Positions 1 to 10,097 of a stretch of 41,417 nt of DNA are shown here, piece after piece. The notes under the pieces are model-generated. The model was not told the DNA's origin and made no database searches. It saw only the letters and a program-made list of their open reading frames with translations. The first letter of the stretch is position 1; each line of letters begins with the position of its first letter. The stretch covers positions 1-41,417 of the forward strand of contig NZ_LGJH01000119.1 in assembly GCF_001298105.1 (NCBI RefSeq), written 5' to 3'. Made by a program: the position numbers and the translations under genes. This DNA comes from Novosphingobium sp. ST904. GTDB taxonomy: Bacteria; Pseudomonadota; Alphaproteobacteria; Sphingomonadales; Sphingomonadaceae.

Positions 1-1
1 G

Positions 2-508
<507 letters not shown>

Positions 509-517
509 GCCAGACAA

Positions 518-549
518 GGGGGGCCGCAGGCATCCAGTCTGCCGCCCCC
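518..549 (+). terminator. Stem-loop after rpoD, probable terminator
   Basis: A GC-rich hairpin starts nine bases after the rpoD stop. A GGGGG-CCGCAGGC arm pairs with GTCTGCCG-CCCCC around a short loop. No clear T-run follows, so it may be a weak intrinsic terminator or an mRNA 3' end structure. Confidence 0.55.
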
Positions 550-620
550 TCCTGGGCATTCCCCTTTCAGCGAACCGGGCCGCCCGGGCAGGCTTTCACA
601 GCAACAGTCAAGCGCAGTCG

Positions 621-646
621 AGGGGGAATTCCAGAGAACTCCCCCT
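621..646. terminator. Stem-loop between convergent rpoD and tannase-family gene
   Basis: The arms AGGGGGAATTC and GAACTCCCCCT pair at 10 of 11 positions around a CAGA loop. It sits between two genes that converge, so it could terminate either transcript. No T-run is present. Confidence 0.5.
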
Positions 647-657
647 TCCCCGGCCGG

Positions 658-2550
658 TCAGATTTTCGGGCCGATGACTCCTGCCTGCCTTCCGCTCTCG
701 CCGATTTCCAGCATTCTGCGATCGTTGGCCGGGCATTCCCAGTTTGCGCCGTCGTTGACATCGCCAGCGCCTTTGTACCGCGCCATTGCCGGATACTTGC
801 AGAGCGGCATGGTCCGTCCCGGTGCCTTCGAGAAATCCTTCACGCCAAATCCGTTGACCGGATAGAGCGTCGCCATCAGCGCGTCGGGAGCCCGGCCGTT
901 TTCAACCCACTTCTCCATTGCTCCGATGGCATCGAACGTGTTCGGGCCAATGCCGCCCATACTGCAGTGCGGCGTTCCGGGCAGCCCGAACAGACGTACG
1001 CTCTGCTGCACCTTCGCATAACCGCCATGGCGCGATGCAAGCTGGTTGTAGAGGTTCGTCGAGGCGTAAGGGGTGAGTACGTTGTCGGAAAGATTGTGCC
1101 AGATCAGCAGACGCGTCCTGGACTTGAGCAGATTGTCGAACCCCTCCGGCCGGTGCCCAATGCCCGAAAAGGCCTTGCGCCGCAGGAGCGCAACTTCCGA
1201 ACCGGGCACGACGATGTGGAAGTTCGAGACCTGACCGGTCCCTCCACTGGCGAAGCTGACGACCGAACGCGTATGGAAATTGCGATCGTTGTCATGGACG
1301 AAGACCTTGAGCATGGCATCGGCAAGGGGCCAATATCCATTGTTCGCGACATCGCCATTGTCCGAGCCCGGAAAAGGTTCCGCGGCCGAAAGGTCTGCAG
1401 GACGCTTGGGCGTAATGAACGACGTTCCCTGCAATTCACTGACGGCAAGGCCCGGCTGCACGACCGCGCCGCGTTCATCGGTGACTGCACTGATGAGCGT
1501 GCTCACAGTCTCGACCTGTTCTTTGGTAAAGCAGGTGCCCGATGCTTGCCCCGGTTTGCAGATCGGCAGATCGCGTTCCGGTCGGAAATTACAGGCGGCC
1601 GGATTCTGGATCAACCCATCCTGAACGCCGTCGAGCTTGTCGCATTGCGCCATGACGATGGGCTGGATCAGGGAAACGAGAGCAGGCGTCACTTGCGCCG
1701 CCGGTGATCGCAAGGACGCGATCGGGACACCGGCGAACTGGAACGCCCCACCTGACGTGTTGTAGGGCGATCCCGCTATGATGCCGTCGAATGCTTCAGG
1801 AAACAGGCTTGCGGCGACAAGCGCATCGCGTCCGCCGCCGGAACAGCCGTTGAAATAGGAATAGGCGATCGATTGCGGCCGATTGCGCAGCGCCCCGTAG
1901 AACGCCTTAGTGAAATCCTTCCCCATTTTCGAGAGCACTTTGTCTGCCCGGTAGTAGAAGTCCTCTATCGCGTCTTCATCCACTTCGCCCGACGGCTTCA
2001 CCGCCCAGGTTCCGCCGGCCATTCCGGTGTGCCCCTCGTCAGTCGCGAAGATCGCGTATCCCTTTGTGATCGCGTCCATCGGTTTGCCCTGGCTCGTAAT
2101 GACGATCGTCGGCATGGCCGGATCGCTTACGAAGAACTGGCCGCAGTGCCCCGAACAGCCGACCTGCATGTACTTCCCGTTCCAGTTGGCCGGAAAAGTC
2201 GCCATGAAATTCGCGGTCTTGCCGGTTGCAGGGTTGGTCACGAAGCTGCCGACTGCCTGACAGAATGCAGGCGTCGTGGCGGTCGAAGCGTAGAACCTTG
2301 CGCCTTCAGGCACCGTTGCGCCATTGGGAATGGCCTTTACCGTAACACCCTGGCCCAGCACGGATGCGACGTTTTGCAGTGCTGCGGCGCTGCAGGCGGC
2401 AGCCAAAGTCTCGTCATTGATCGAAGAGGGCTCCGGCCCTGAGGCAGCAACCGGCAGCGGGGCGTCGCTTGTACTGCAACCCGACAAGGCAATCGCCAGT
2501 ACGCTGCAGGCCACATACCGTGCGCGCGTGAAATCGCGATATCCGATCAT
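658..2550 (-). CDS. Tannase/feruloyl esterase family lipoprotein
   Basis: A 630-residue serine esterase of the tannase/feruloyl esterase family, which cleaves ester bonds of galloyl or hydroxycinnamoyl conjugates from plants. The N-terminus is a lipoprotein signal with lipobox LSGC (Cys25), so the protein is probably membrane-anchored in the periplasm or at the outer membrane. The nucleophile motif is GCSGGGR near residue 237, the acid is in WHNLSDNVLTP, and the His is in GTPHCSMGG. Together they form the CS-D-HC arrangement of this family. The start is supported by a GGGAGGGAG ribosome site just upstream. The palindrome at 2603-2618 lies about 53 bp upstream. Exact substrate cannot be read from sequence. 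Confidence 0.9.
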   Translation of the reverse strand: MIGYRDFTRARYVACSVLAIALSGCSTSDAPLPVAASGPEPSSINDETLAAACSAAALQNVASVLGQGVTVKAIPNGATVPEGARFYASTATTPAFCQAVGSFVTNPATGKTANFMATFPANWNGKYMQVGCSGHCGQFFVSDPAMPTIVITSQGKPMDAITKGYAIFATDEGHTGMAGGTWAVKPSGEVDEDAIEDFYYRADKVLSKMGKDFTKAFYGALRNRPQSIAYSYFNGCSGGGRDALVAASLFPEAFDGIIAGSPYNTSGGAFQFAGVPIASLRSPAAQVTPALVSLIQPIVMAQCDKLDGVQDGLIQNPAACNFRPERDLPICKPGQASGTCFTKEQVETVSTLISAVTDERGAVVQPGLAVSELQGTSFITPKRPADLSAAEPFPGSDNGDVANNGYWPLADAMLKVFVHDNDRNFHTRSVVSFASGGTGQVSNFHIVVPGSEVALLRRKAFSGIGHRPEGFDNLLKSRTRLLIWHNLSDNVLTPYASTNLYNQLASRHGGYAKVQQSVRLFGLPGTPHCSMGGIGPNTFDAIGAMEKWVENGRAPDALMATLYPVNGFGVKDFSKAPGRTMPLCKYPAMARYKGAGDVNDGANWECPANDRRMLEIGESGRQAGVIGPKI

Positions 2551-2602
2551 TTCGTTCTCCCTCCCGATCCGCCGCCCTTGCAGGCAGCTTCGGCATTATT
2601 TT

Positions 2603-2618
2603 TACCGACTAATCGGTA
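2603..2618. promoter_or_regulatory. Palindromic operator-like site upstream of the tannase-family gene
   Basis: TACCGAC-TA-ATCGGTA has perfect 6-bp arms. It is one of four related sites (the others are at 11388, 12472 and 13858) fitting TACCRAC-NN-NTYGGTW, a form often bound by TetR-type dimers. The rest of the gap from 2551 to 2852 shows no gene or other structure. Confidence 0.55.
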
Positions 2619-2852
2619 GATAATTTAGACCGAGGGGAGTTACAACGAATTTATTGCCGGGCCAGAAATAGTCCGCGGCCTCGGACAATGCGGTTTCCAA
2701 CGCCAAATTCGGGATCGGCACGTGCCGGAGAGAAACCGCTTGTTCGTTTCTCAAAGGAAGGAGGTTCTGGCCTGAATACCAAGCGCCGCGATACCGCAGC
2801 GCCAGGCGTTGCAGTATCGCGTTAAATTCGCGTGGTTCCGCGGGCTGCGCCC

Positions 2853-4213
2853 TCAGACCGCGTTGGCGCGGATGATTTGCCGGTAGACGGCAGCGCTTGG
2901 CTTGAGCTTCCGCGCGTAGGTCTCGCGGTCGACGGCGGCCAGCCCGAACTGGGGCTTGTAACCTTGAAGCCACTCGAAGTTATCGATCAGCGACCAGTGC
3001 ATGTAGCCCATAACGGGTACGCCCGCATCCATCGCATCGTGAAGCTGAGACAGGACCTGCGGAATGTACCAGGCGCGCTGCGATCATCGGGTGTTTCGAG
3101 GCCGTTTTCCGTGACGAAGATCGGCTTTCCGGTCTGCTGGTGAACATATTCGACCGTATTGCGCAGCGCCTGCGGCTGCTTGATCATCTCTTCGAGATGC
3201 GCACGATCGACGTAAGGCATGTCCGGGAGATCGGGAAGCTTGGCACCCTCGCCCGGAATCCGAACCTGCCGATAGGTCTGCACTCCCACGAAGTCTCCAG
3301 AGCGCTTGGCAACCTCCAGCCAGTCTCCATAAGCGGCCTTGCGCAGTTCCTGGTGCTTCGCGCCTTCGTTCGCGGGCTGGAAATCGACGAGGTTCAGCGT
3401 GACGCCGGTCGGAAGATCGCCCCGCGCCGCCTTGATCGCCTGCACCGATTTTTCATGGGCGGCCATGAGTTGCGGCGTCATGCCCTTGATATCGGGATGG
3501 TTCATCGTGACGAAGCGCGCGCTACCCGTCACGCGCGCAGCCTCCCGGTGCGCGGCCTCCTGCGCCTCGTCCAGCTTTCCGAAGTAGGCCTGTGACTGGG
3601 GCATGGTCCGATAGGTGAGGCCGACCTGCGGCTCGTTGATCGTGCAGGCAACGCCGATGATCGACGCAAGCTGACGCGCGGCCCGGTCACAATAATTGGC
3701 GAACAGGTCCGGCGAATCCGGATTGAGCCAGCCTCCTGCCTCAGCGAACCAACGAGGCGCCGCGACATGATAGAAGGTCATGACGGGCTCGATCCCCGCT
3801 TCGCGCAGAGCTTCTGCAAAGCGGCGATAATAGTCGATCTCGGCTTGAGAAAACTGACCTCTCGTCGGCTCGATGCGGGACCATTCGATGGAAAAGCGAT
3901 AGGAATTGAGCCCGATCGCCTTCATCACCGCAATGTCTTCCCGCCAACGGTGATAGCTGTCGTCGGCATCGCCGGAAAACTCCGCGAACGTCTGCGGCTT
4001 GACGTGCTCCATCAGCCACAGATCCGCGTTCACGTTATTGCCTTCGATCTGGTAACCCGCCGTCGAAGCGCCCCAGCGAAAGCCTTTGGGAAACCGGCGC
4101 GAAGCCGGTGCGGCCAGTGCGGCGGATGCGCCGATGCCGGCAGCGCCCGCGACCATTGCAGCAGTCGCAGCCATTGCCTTGCGGCGGTCGAAACGAACCT
4201 GTCGATCCTCCAT
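2853..4213 (-). CDS. GH1 family beta-glucosidase, TAT-exported, frameshifted near 3080
   Basis: A glycoside hydrolase family 1 retaining beta-glycosidase, about 453 residues when read across one frameshift. The N-terminus resembles a twin-arginine signal (DRRKAM, hydrophobic stretch, ALAAPA), so export to the periplasm is likely. The barrel begins FPKGFRWGASTAGYQIEG; the acid/base Glu is in CTINEPQ and the nucleophile in FVTENG. After TENGLETPDD the frame is lost between about 3071 and 3087. The next frame continues with WYIPQVLSQLHDAMDAG, then GYMHWSLIDNFEWLQGY, the classical GH1 ending, to a TGA at 2853-2855. One missing base explains this. A GGGAGAGAG ribosome site precedes the ATG. Probable substrate is a plant beta-glucoside; specificity is not readable. 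Confidence 0.88.
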
Positions 4214-4343
4214 AATCTCTCTCCCATTCGATCTATGTTCTTTGTCGCGACCCTGCTTTGCGCGGTATCGCCGTATGCCTGTGGGCGACCCATCGGCATA
4301 TGATTTGGCGCGGAAGCGGAAAATTGCTGCCGCGCCGAAGTCT

Positions 4344-5099
4344 TCAGTTCGTGCGAATGTACCTTGCGCGCTTCGCCTCGGTTGCGCGCCGCGCTTCCTC
4401 CACGGCCATTTCCTCCGTCGCGAACAACAGGCTGTCTAGCACCGATGCCAAATGGCCGCGCATGGCCGCCCTTGCCGCCGCCGCATCGCCCGCCTCGATC
4501 GTGGCAAGTACTGCCGTATGCTCGTCCACCACGGGCTTCACATTGGCCGTTCTGGCCTTGTCGTGCAGGAGGGCGCTTTCGGGCGAAGCCTCGCGAAGGT
4601 CCCACAAACGCTCGACAAGATCGATCATCGCGCGATTGCGCGTCGCCCTTGCGATTGCCAGATGGAAAGCCCGGTCCGCGCGTTCCTTGCCAAGCGGATC
4701 GCAATTCTCGCTGGCAATCTGGTCAACGAGCGATGAAATTTCCCGCAGATCCTCGGCAGTCGCCTGGGTTGCCGCAAGAGCCGCCACTTCCCCTTCGACC
4801 ATGAGACGCGCCTCGGTCAGTTCGAACGCGGTCATATCGAAGCCGGGCACATCGTTATGGCCGGGCAGGCGCACGACATAGGCACCCGATCCAATCCGCG
4901 TCTCCACGAAGCCCTGCACTTCGAGCGCGATGATCGCCTCGCGCACGATCGGCCGGCTGACGCCGTAGATGGTACACATGTCCCTTTCCGCGGGCAGGCG
5001 CGACCCCACGACGTAACGGCCCGCCACCAGTTCCTCCATCAGCTTGCGGGCAAGCTCCTGATAGAGCCGCCCTCCGGAGGCATTTTCACGTTCAGACAT
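4344..5099 (-). CDS. GntR family regulator, FCD (FadR-type) subfamily
   Basis: A 251-residue repressor-type regulator. The winged helix is at about residues 10-75 (LPAERDMCTIYGVSRPIVREAI, then the wing RIGSGAYV). An all-helical FCD ligand domain follows, with metal/ligand His residues in RAFHLAIARATRN and in the DEHTAVL...MRGHL segment. I chose the internal ATG at 5099 because AAAAGAGAG stands directly upstream, whereas the longer reading to 5150 would run into the operator. It is divergent from manD with a TTGG-N5-CCAA site between them, so it probably controls manD and itself. A second copy of that site lies before the GH2 gene. The likely effector is a sugar acid (uronate or aldonate), by inference from manD. 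Confidence 0.9.
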   Translation of the reverse strand: MSERENASGGRLYQELARKLMEELVAGRYVVGSRLPAERDMCTIYGVSRPIVREAIIALEVQGFVETRIGSGAYVVRLPGHNDVPGFDMTAFELTEARLMVEGEVAALAATQATAEDLREISSLVDQIASENCDPLGKERADRAFHLAIARATRNRAMIDLVERLWDLREASPESALLHDKARTANVKPVVDEHTAVLATIEAGDAAAARAAMRGHLASVLDSLLFATEEMAVEEARRATEAKRARYIRTN

Positions 5100-5110
5100 A
5101 TTGCTCTCTT

Positions 5111-5123
5111 TTGGCCTGACCAA
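5111..5123. promoter_or_regulatory. FadR/GntR-type operator between gntR and manD
   Basis: TTGGCCTGACCAA is an inverted TTGG-N5-CCAA element in the divergent promoter region. Its first 12 bases match 11 of 12 with TTGGACTGACCA at 9135-9146 before the GH2 gene. The position next to a FadR-type GntR gene makes autoregulation and manD control likely. Confidence 0.55.
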
Positions 5124-5191
5124 TATACGAGAAGTTGTACAGAACGACACCGCGCCGTCAAGGCGGGCGGAACAGGGAGCCGGAACGCCAG

Positions 5192-6399
5192 ATGTTTATC
5201 CATAGCGCCAGGGTCATCGTGACCTGCCCGGGCCGCAACTTCGTGACTCTCAAGATCGAGACAGATCAGGGCGTCTACGGAATCGGCGACGCTACGCTCA
5301 ACGGGCGCGAGAAGGCCGTCGTATCCTATCTGGAGGATCACGTTATCCCCTGCCTGATCGGCATGGATCCGCGCCGCATCGAGGACATCTGGCAATATCT
5401 CTATCGCGGAGCCTATGGGCGGCGCGGCCCCGTAACGATGCGCGCGATCGCCGCGGTCGACATGGCGCTGTGGGATATCAAGGGCAAGATGGCCGGAATG
5501 CCGGTCTACGATCTTCTGGGCGGGCGCAGCCGCGATCGCGTCATGGTCTACGGCCATGCCAATGGCGGCGATATCGCCGAAACGGTCGATGCCGTGGGCC
5601 AGTACATCGACATGGGGTACAAGGCCATCCGCGCCCAGACCGGAATTCCCGGCATCAAGGACGCCTATGGCGTGGGCCGGGGCAAGCTGTTCTACGAGCC
5701 TGCCGACGCCGCGCTTCCTTCGGTAACGGGCTGGGATACGCGCAAGGCGCTCAACCACGTGCCCCGCCTTTTCGAAAGCTGCGAGAGACTTACGGCTTCG
5801 GCCACCACCTGCTGCATGACGGCCATCACCGCTACACGCCGCAGGAGGCCGCCAACCTCGGCAAGATGCTGGAACCGTTCCAGCTGTTCTGGCTGGAGGA
5901 CTGCACGCCTGCCGAAAATCAGGAGGCCTTCCGCCTCGTGCGCCAGCATACCACCACGCCGCTGGCGGTGGGCGAGATATTCAACACGATCTGGGATGCC
6001 AAGGACCTGATCCAGAACCAGCTCATCGACTATATCCGCTGCACGGTCGTCGGCGCGGGCGGCCTCACGCACTTGCGCCGCATCGCCGATCTGGCCGCCC
6101 TCTACCAGATCCGCACCGGCTGCCACGGCGCGACGGACCTTTCCCCGGTGACGATGGGCTGCGCCCTGCATTTCGACACCTGGGTCCCCAATTTCGGCAT
6201 CCAGGAATACATGCGCCACAGCGAGGAAACCGATGCGGTGTTCCCGCACGATTACCGCTTCGAAGATGGCCATCTCATCTGCGGCGAAACGCCCGGACAC
6301 GGCGTCGACATCGACGAGGAGCTGGCGGCAAAGTATCCCTACAAGCCGGCCTATCTTCCCGTCGCCCGCCTCGAAGACGGCACGATGTGGAACTGGTGA
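5192..6399 (+). CDS. manD: D-mannonate dehydratase (enolase superfamily), frameshifted at 5775-5777
   Basis: Converts D-mannonate to 2-keto-3-deoxy-D-gluconate, the dehydration step of the glucuronate branch. The sequence matches, from memory, the characterised Novosphingobium aromaticivorans ManD almost throughout: [50 protein letters not shown], then [20 protein letters not shown] with metal and acid/base residues, [25 protein letters not shown], and the end [15 protein letters not shown]. The frame breaks at TTCGAAAGC, where AAAA appears to have become AAA; restoring one A gives exactly 402 residues, the family length. The start follows the weak ribosome site AACAGGGAGC. It is divergent from a GntR regulator. 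The rest of the uronate pathway (isomerase, fructuronate reductase, KDG kinase) is not recognisable here, although the nearby SDRs could contribute. Confidence 0.93.
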
Positions 6400-6402
6400 T
6401 CG

Positions 6403-6428
6403 AAGGGCGCCCCCTGGGGCGCCCTTTT
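6403..6428. terminator. Bidirectional terminator between manD and the GH2 gene
   Basis: A near-perfect hairpin with arms AAGGGCGCCCC and GGGGCGCCCTT around CT, ending in TTTT on the plus strand. It separates two convergent genes. Confidence 0.8.
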
Positions 6429-6432
6429 CACA

Positions 6433-9111
6433 TCATTTGTCGAGCGTGATCGCGGCGACGACCGCCTTGCCGCCCTTGCCGGCGAAGTCGAGCTTCAGCA
6501 CGCCGCCCCTGACATCTACAGCAAAGGTGATCGACTTTGCCTTCAGCGCGCCGCCGGCCGATGCGGCAATATTGAAGGCCGGCACTGCGAGAGCGCCGTT
6601 CGCCGATATTGCCATCATCGCGCTGCCCGGTGCCGCCGGGCTCGGCTGGAAGGTGAGCACCGTCACCTTCCAGCGGCCGTCCGGAGCCGGTATCGCATAG
6701 GAGAACGCCTCGCCTTCGCGCCAGAACTCGAAGAGCTCCGGAGACCCGGCTTCGACCCGGCGCGGATTGGCCGCCTTGCGGCCGAAGCCCTCCATGTTGA
6801 GGATCATGGGCGCGCCGCCGGTCACGAAATTGTCCGAGCCGAACCGGCGCCCCGCCACGGCCCGCCCCGCCAGATCGCCGGCATCGATCGCAATGCCGGA
6901 AAGGGCCGGATTCGGACCGGTCCACACGGTGGCATCGCTCACCTTCGCGCCGCCGACCTCGGCATCGACCACCGCGCGGTTTTCCCCGGGAGCAAGCCTG
7001 ACATCCGGCCAGATGCATATGCGGTCGGGGCAGTCGGTCTCGCCAATCATCTGGCCATTGACGGTAAGCCGGGCCTTCGCGGCGTTGGAATAGGCCCTGA
7101 CCTCCATGACCGCATAGGCCCTGTCGACGTAGCGCTTGCCCGTCAGATGGATCATCGGCTCCGGATTCCACTGCGCCTTGTAGTAGTAGAAGGCGTCCTT
7201 CCGGGTCTTGCGATCGAAGCTCACCAACCCCTTCGTATTGAGGTCGATCGCATCGCCCTCCTGCCGCAAGTCGCTGGGGAAATCGAACATGTTCCACGCC
7301 CAGCTGGCGAACACATAATCCCGCTCGCGAATGACCGGCCAGTTCTCTTCATGAACGAAGGATTCGAATTCTTCCGGCTGGGGGCGTCCCGCCATGTTCA
7401 CGAAGCCGGCACGCACATTGTCGCTGTGCTGGGTGAGCGATCCTCCGCCGCCGTATTCCGAAACCGAAATCGGCAAGGTGGGATGATCCGCATGAAGCTT
7501 GTCCAGCGCTTCGCCGAACTGCCTGCGCGCATCGGTCGGGTTGGGCATGTACCAGCCGTAGTAACGGTTGTAGCCGATAAGATCGGCGGCCCCGGCCAGC
7601 CCTTCGCCGGCCGTCTTGAACATCGTCAGCCCTTCGCAGCAATCAGCAAAAGTGGTCGGGCGTGACGGGTCTTCCTGCTTGGCGATCTGGTTGAGATGCC
7701 TGAGCAGCGCAAGCGGCTGTGGCGGCTCTCCCTGGACGCCGAAACCCTTGGCGGAATCGACCTCGTTGCCCACCGACCACATCATGATCGAGGGATGGTT
7801 GTAGTTCTGCCGGATCTGCTCGCGAAGCTGCTGCTCCGCATTCGCCCATAGCCGGTCGCTGCCCTTCCCGCCCGACAGCGAAGGCGTCGTGACATAGGGC
7901 AGCTCCGCCCAGACCACCATGCCGGAGCGATCTGCCTCGTCCGACCATGCATCGGCGTGCTGATAGTGGGCCTGCCTCACCGGTATTGGCCCCCAGTTCC
8001 TCGATCATGCGCATGTCGCGGGCATGGTCTTCATCCGAAAGCGCCCATCCCTTGCCCATGACGTCCTGATGGCGGGAAACCCCCTGCAGCTTCACATGCT
8101 TGCCATTCAGGAAGAAGCCGGCATTGGCATCGAACGAGAACGATCGCACGCCCAGCGGCACGGTGACAGTCTGCCTTGCCGCCCCCGGCTCCCTCGTCTC
8201 GACCGCAATGGAGTACATGTAGGGGTCGGCCCGGCCGTTCCACAGGTGCGGGCGGGGAAGCGACAGGCTCACCTGCCGGGAATCCTGCCCCGGCGCCAGG
8301 CTCAACGTCTGCGACTGTGTTGCCACCGTTCGCCCCCCGGCATCGCGAAGGGTTGTGGTCATCACCATTTTTCGGGGTGATGCGCCCTGATTGCGCAGGC
8401 GAACCAGCACGTCCACGCTTGCGCTTTCCGGCGTGACCGAAGTGGCCTTCGCGTAAACGCCGGGCCCGCCGAAATCGAGCAGATCGACACCGGCATCCGG
8501 CGCCGTCAGCAGGGTCACGCCCCGGTAGATTCCGCCATTGACGAAGAAATCGCCCGAAAGCGGTATGACCTGCCCGCTTTCGTTGTCCGCGGTAGGCTTC
8601 GAATTGTCCGCCCGCACGACGACCAGATTATCCTGGCCCGGCTTCCAGACGGCTGTAACATCGATCCTGAAGCGCGCGAACGCTCCTTCGTGCCGCCCCA
8701 CATGCGTGCCGTTCACCCATATGTCGGCAATCTTGCCCACGCCCGCGAAGTCAAGGAACTGTCGCTCGCGCGCGGCTGCCCGGGGCGCCTTGACGTGGAG
8801 TCGATACCAGCCCGCCCCCTGATAGTTGTTGGCGGACGAGGATCGCTCCTTCACATACTCCCCAAGCCGTTCCAGGTGTGCGGAACGGAAACCGTCTGCC
8901 AGGCCGCATCGTCGAAACCTTGCCGGCTGGCCTCCTCCGGCTGATCGCCGACCTGGAACCGCCAGCCTTGCGATAGATCGAGCACGGACCTGCCCTGCGC
9001 CGCGGGCTGCTGGGCGCTTGCCGCCTGGGCGACGGAAGGAGCGAAAGCAGAACAGCAGCAGCCAAGCAGTGCCGCAAACAGGGCGCGCTTGCCCTTCGCA
9101 TATCTTGTCAC
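6433..9111 (-). CDS. GH2 family glycosidase (beta-galactosidase/glucuronidase type), exported, two frameshifts
   Basis: A retaining GH2 enzyme of about 892 residues. A signal peptide (LFAALLGCCCSAFAPSVAQA) precedes the sugar-binding domain (LSQGWRFQVGD...VSVPHTWNG), an immunoglobulin-like domain and the TIM barrel. The barrel starts FLNGKHVKLQGVSRHQD, with acid/base in WSVGNEV and nucleophile in ISVSEYGGG. C-terminal beta domains follow. Frame breaks occur at 8860-8863, where one base appears lost from a C-run (HTWNGLG continues as EYVKERSSSANNYQGAGWYR), and at about 7979-7983, where one base is extra (ELGANT continues as VRQAHYQHADAW). The two cancel, so the length is a multiple of three. 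I prefer GTG at 9111, after the ribosome site ATGGGGA, over ATG at 9150, which lies against a palindrome. Co-regulation with manD suggests a uronide substrate, by inference only. Confidence 0.88.
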
Positions 9112-9134
9112 CGGAGCATCCCCATTGCAACTTT

Positions 9135-9164
9135 TTGGACTGACCATCATGGACCAATCGGTCC
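9135..9164. promoter_or_regulatory. GntR/FadR-like operator cluster upstream of the GH2 gene
   Basis: TTGGACTGACCA (9135-9146) matches 11 of 12 bases of the site between gntR and manD. Directly beside it, GGACCAATCGGTCC (9151-9164) is a near-perfect palindrome. A larger TTGGAC...GTCCAA inverted repeat spans 9135-9166. A further TTGGTCAA lies nearby at about 9185. This density points to a regulated promoter for the GH2 gene. Confidence 0.5.
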
Positions 9165-9263
9165 AACTCTGTCAGTCAAATGAGGTTGGTCAATGGCGAG
9201 CGGAAATGCCAATGGCGCGCAGGCGGCGTTCCGGCACGCCCGCACCCTGTATCCACTTCGAAA

Positions 9264-9968
9264 TCAGCGGGAAGAATTGCCCCTTGCGCCTGCCGGCGTT
9301 TCGCTTCCCAGCAAATCCGCCCGATCCGCGTAACGCAGCAGCGCCTTGTGAGTGCGCCTCACCTGAATGGCCCAGATTCGCTGCGCCAAGTCCACTTCCC
9401 GGTGAGAAATGGCATCGAAGAGCAATTCGCGCTCCACCCGCATCGCCCGCAGACGTTCCTCATCCGCGACGGACATGCGCGCAAAGGCGGCGCGGTAACT
9501 ATAAGTGGTATCCCATAGCCATTCTATGATGTGAGACAGCAGCGGCGCCCGATGCCCGCTGAAACAGAGCACATGGAATTCGCGAGTAAGCGCGAGATAT
9601 TCCTCATACCCCAAATCATCGGCAAGGCGATCTTTGAGCTGGCGAAGCGCGTCGATCGCCTCCTCGCCAAGATGGGGAATGCTTTCGGCCAGCAGCATCG
9701 GTTCGAGAACCTCGCGGATGCGATAGGAAACATCCATGTCCTCCACGGTCCGGCTGACCACCTTCGCGCTCGCATTGGCGCGCAGCGAAACCATTCCCCG
9801 CTTTTCGAGTATTCTCAACGCATCGCGCACCGGGATCCGGCTCGTTCCCAACTCCACCGCAAGCTCGTCCTGCTTGATCGGCTCGCCGGCGGCAAGACGC
9901 CCCGTCATGATCCGCTCCGCGATGATCCTGGCAACTCGGTCGCCCGCCAGATCGGATTCATCGCCCAT
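9264..9968 (-). CDS. GntR family regulator, FCD subfamily (second)
   Basis: A 234-residue regulator. The winged helix is at about residues 8-70 (GEPIKQDELAVELGTSRIPVRDALRIL, wing SLRANASAKVV), followed by an FCD domain with REFHVLCFSGH and C-terminal helices ending AIQVRRTHKALL. The start at 9968 follows AAGGGCAATGGA; upstream starts at 10016 or 10061 are open but have poorer ribosome sites. It is divergent from the SDR gene at 10098, and the perfect palindrome ATTGTATACAAT lies between them, so control of that SDR and of itself is likely. A near-copy of the palindrome lies before the second SDR at 12739. Its ligand is unknown. Confidence 0.88.
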   Translation of the reverse strand: MGDESDLAGDRVARIIAERIMTGRLAAGEPIKQDELAVELGTSRIPVRDALRILEKRGMVSLRANASAKVVSRTVEDMDVSYRIREVLEPMLLAESIPHLGEEAIDALRQLKDRLADDLGYEEYLALTREFHVLCFSGHRAPLLSHIIEWLWDTTYSYRAAFARMSVADEERLRAMRVERELLFDAISHREVDLAQRIWAIQVRRTHKALLRYADRADLLGSETPAGARGNSSR

Positions 9969-10070
9969 TCCATTGCCCTTCAAGATCGTTAGCTCCGCAT
10001 CGTAGACTTCCCGCATTTCCGGGGCAAGGCGCCTCCCGATTTGCAAACACCATGGAACCATGCGACAGGT

Positions 10071-10082
10071 ATTGTATACAAT
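10071..10082. promoter_or_regulatory. Perfect 12-bp palindrome, GntR operator candidate
   Basis: ATTGTATACAAT is fully self-complementary and lies 16 bases before the SDR start and between divergent gntR and SDR genes. Its form fits operators of FCD-type GntR regulators. A second inverted repeat, CATGG-AA-CCATG, lies at 10051-10062. Confidence 0.6.
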
Positions 10083-10097
10083 CTGAAAACTGGGAGA

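Noticed and set aside
967..1707. Long plus-strand open frame inside the tannase-family gene
   Set aside because: Arg-rich shadow of a clearly coding frame on the other strand, with no recognisable domain.
2602..2973. Open frame on the minus strand overlapping the GH1 3' end
   Set aside because: Its first part is a different frame of the GH1 C-terminal region, and the rest is a compositional artefact without motif or ribosome site.
4270..4302. Weak inverted repeat CGTATGCC...GGCATATG upstream of the GH1 gene
   Set aside because: Only 7 of 8 bases pair over a 15-base or longer spacer, and it matches none of the three shared operator classes.
5133..5146. GTTGTACAGAAC as a second operator in the gntR/manD gap
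   Set aside because: Symmetry is poor beyond the central GTAC, and the motif is not repeated elsewhere in the window.
9151..9164. GGACCAATCGGTCC as a fifth copy of the four-site palindrome
   Set aside because: ACC and GGT are only 4 bases apart instead of 8, so the geometry differs; it is kept as part of the GH2 operator cluster.
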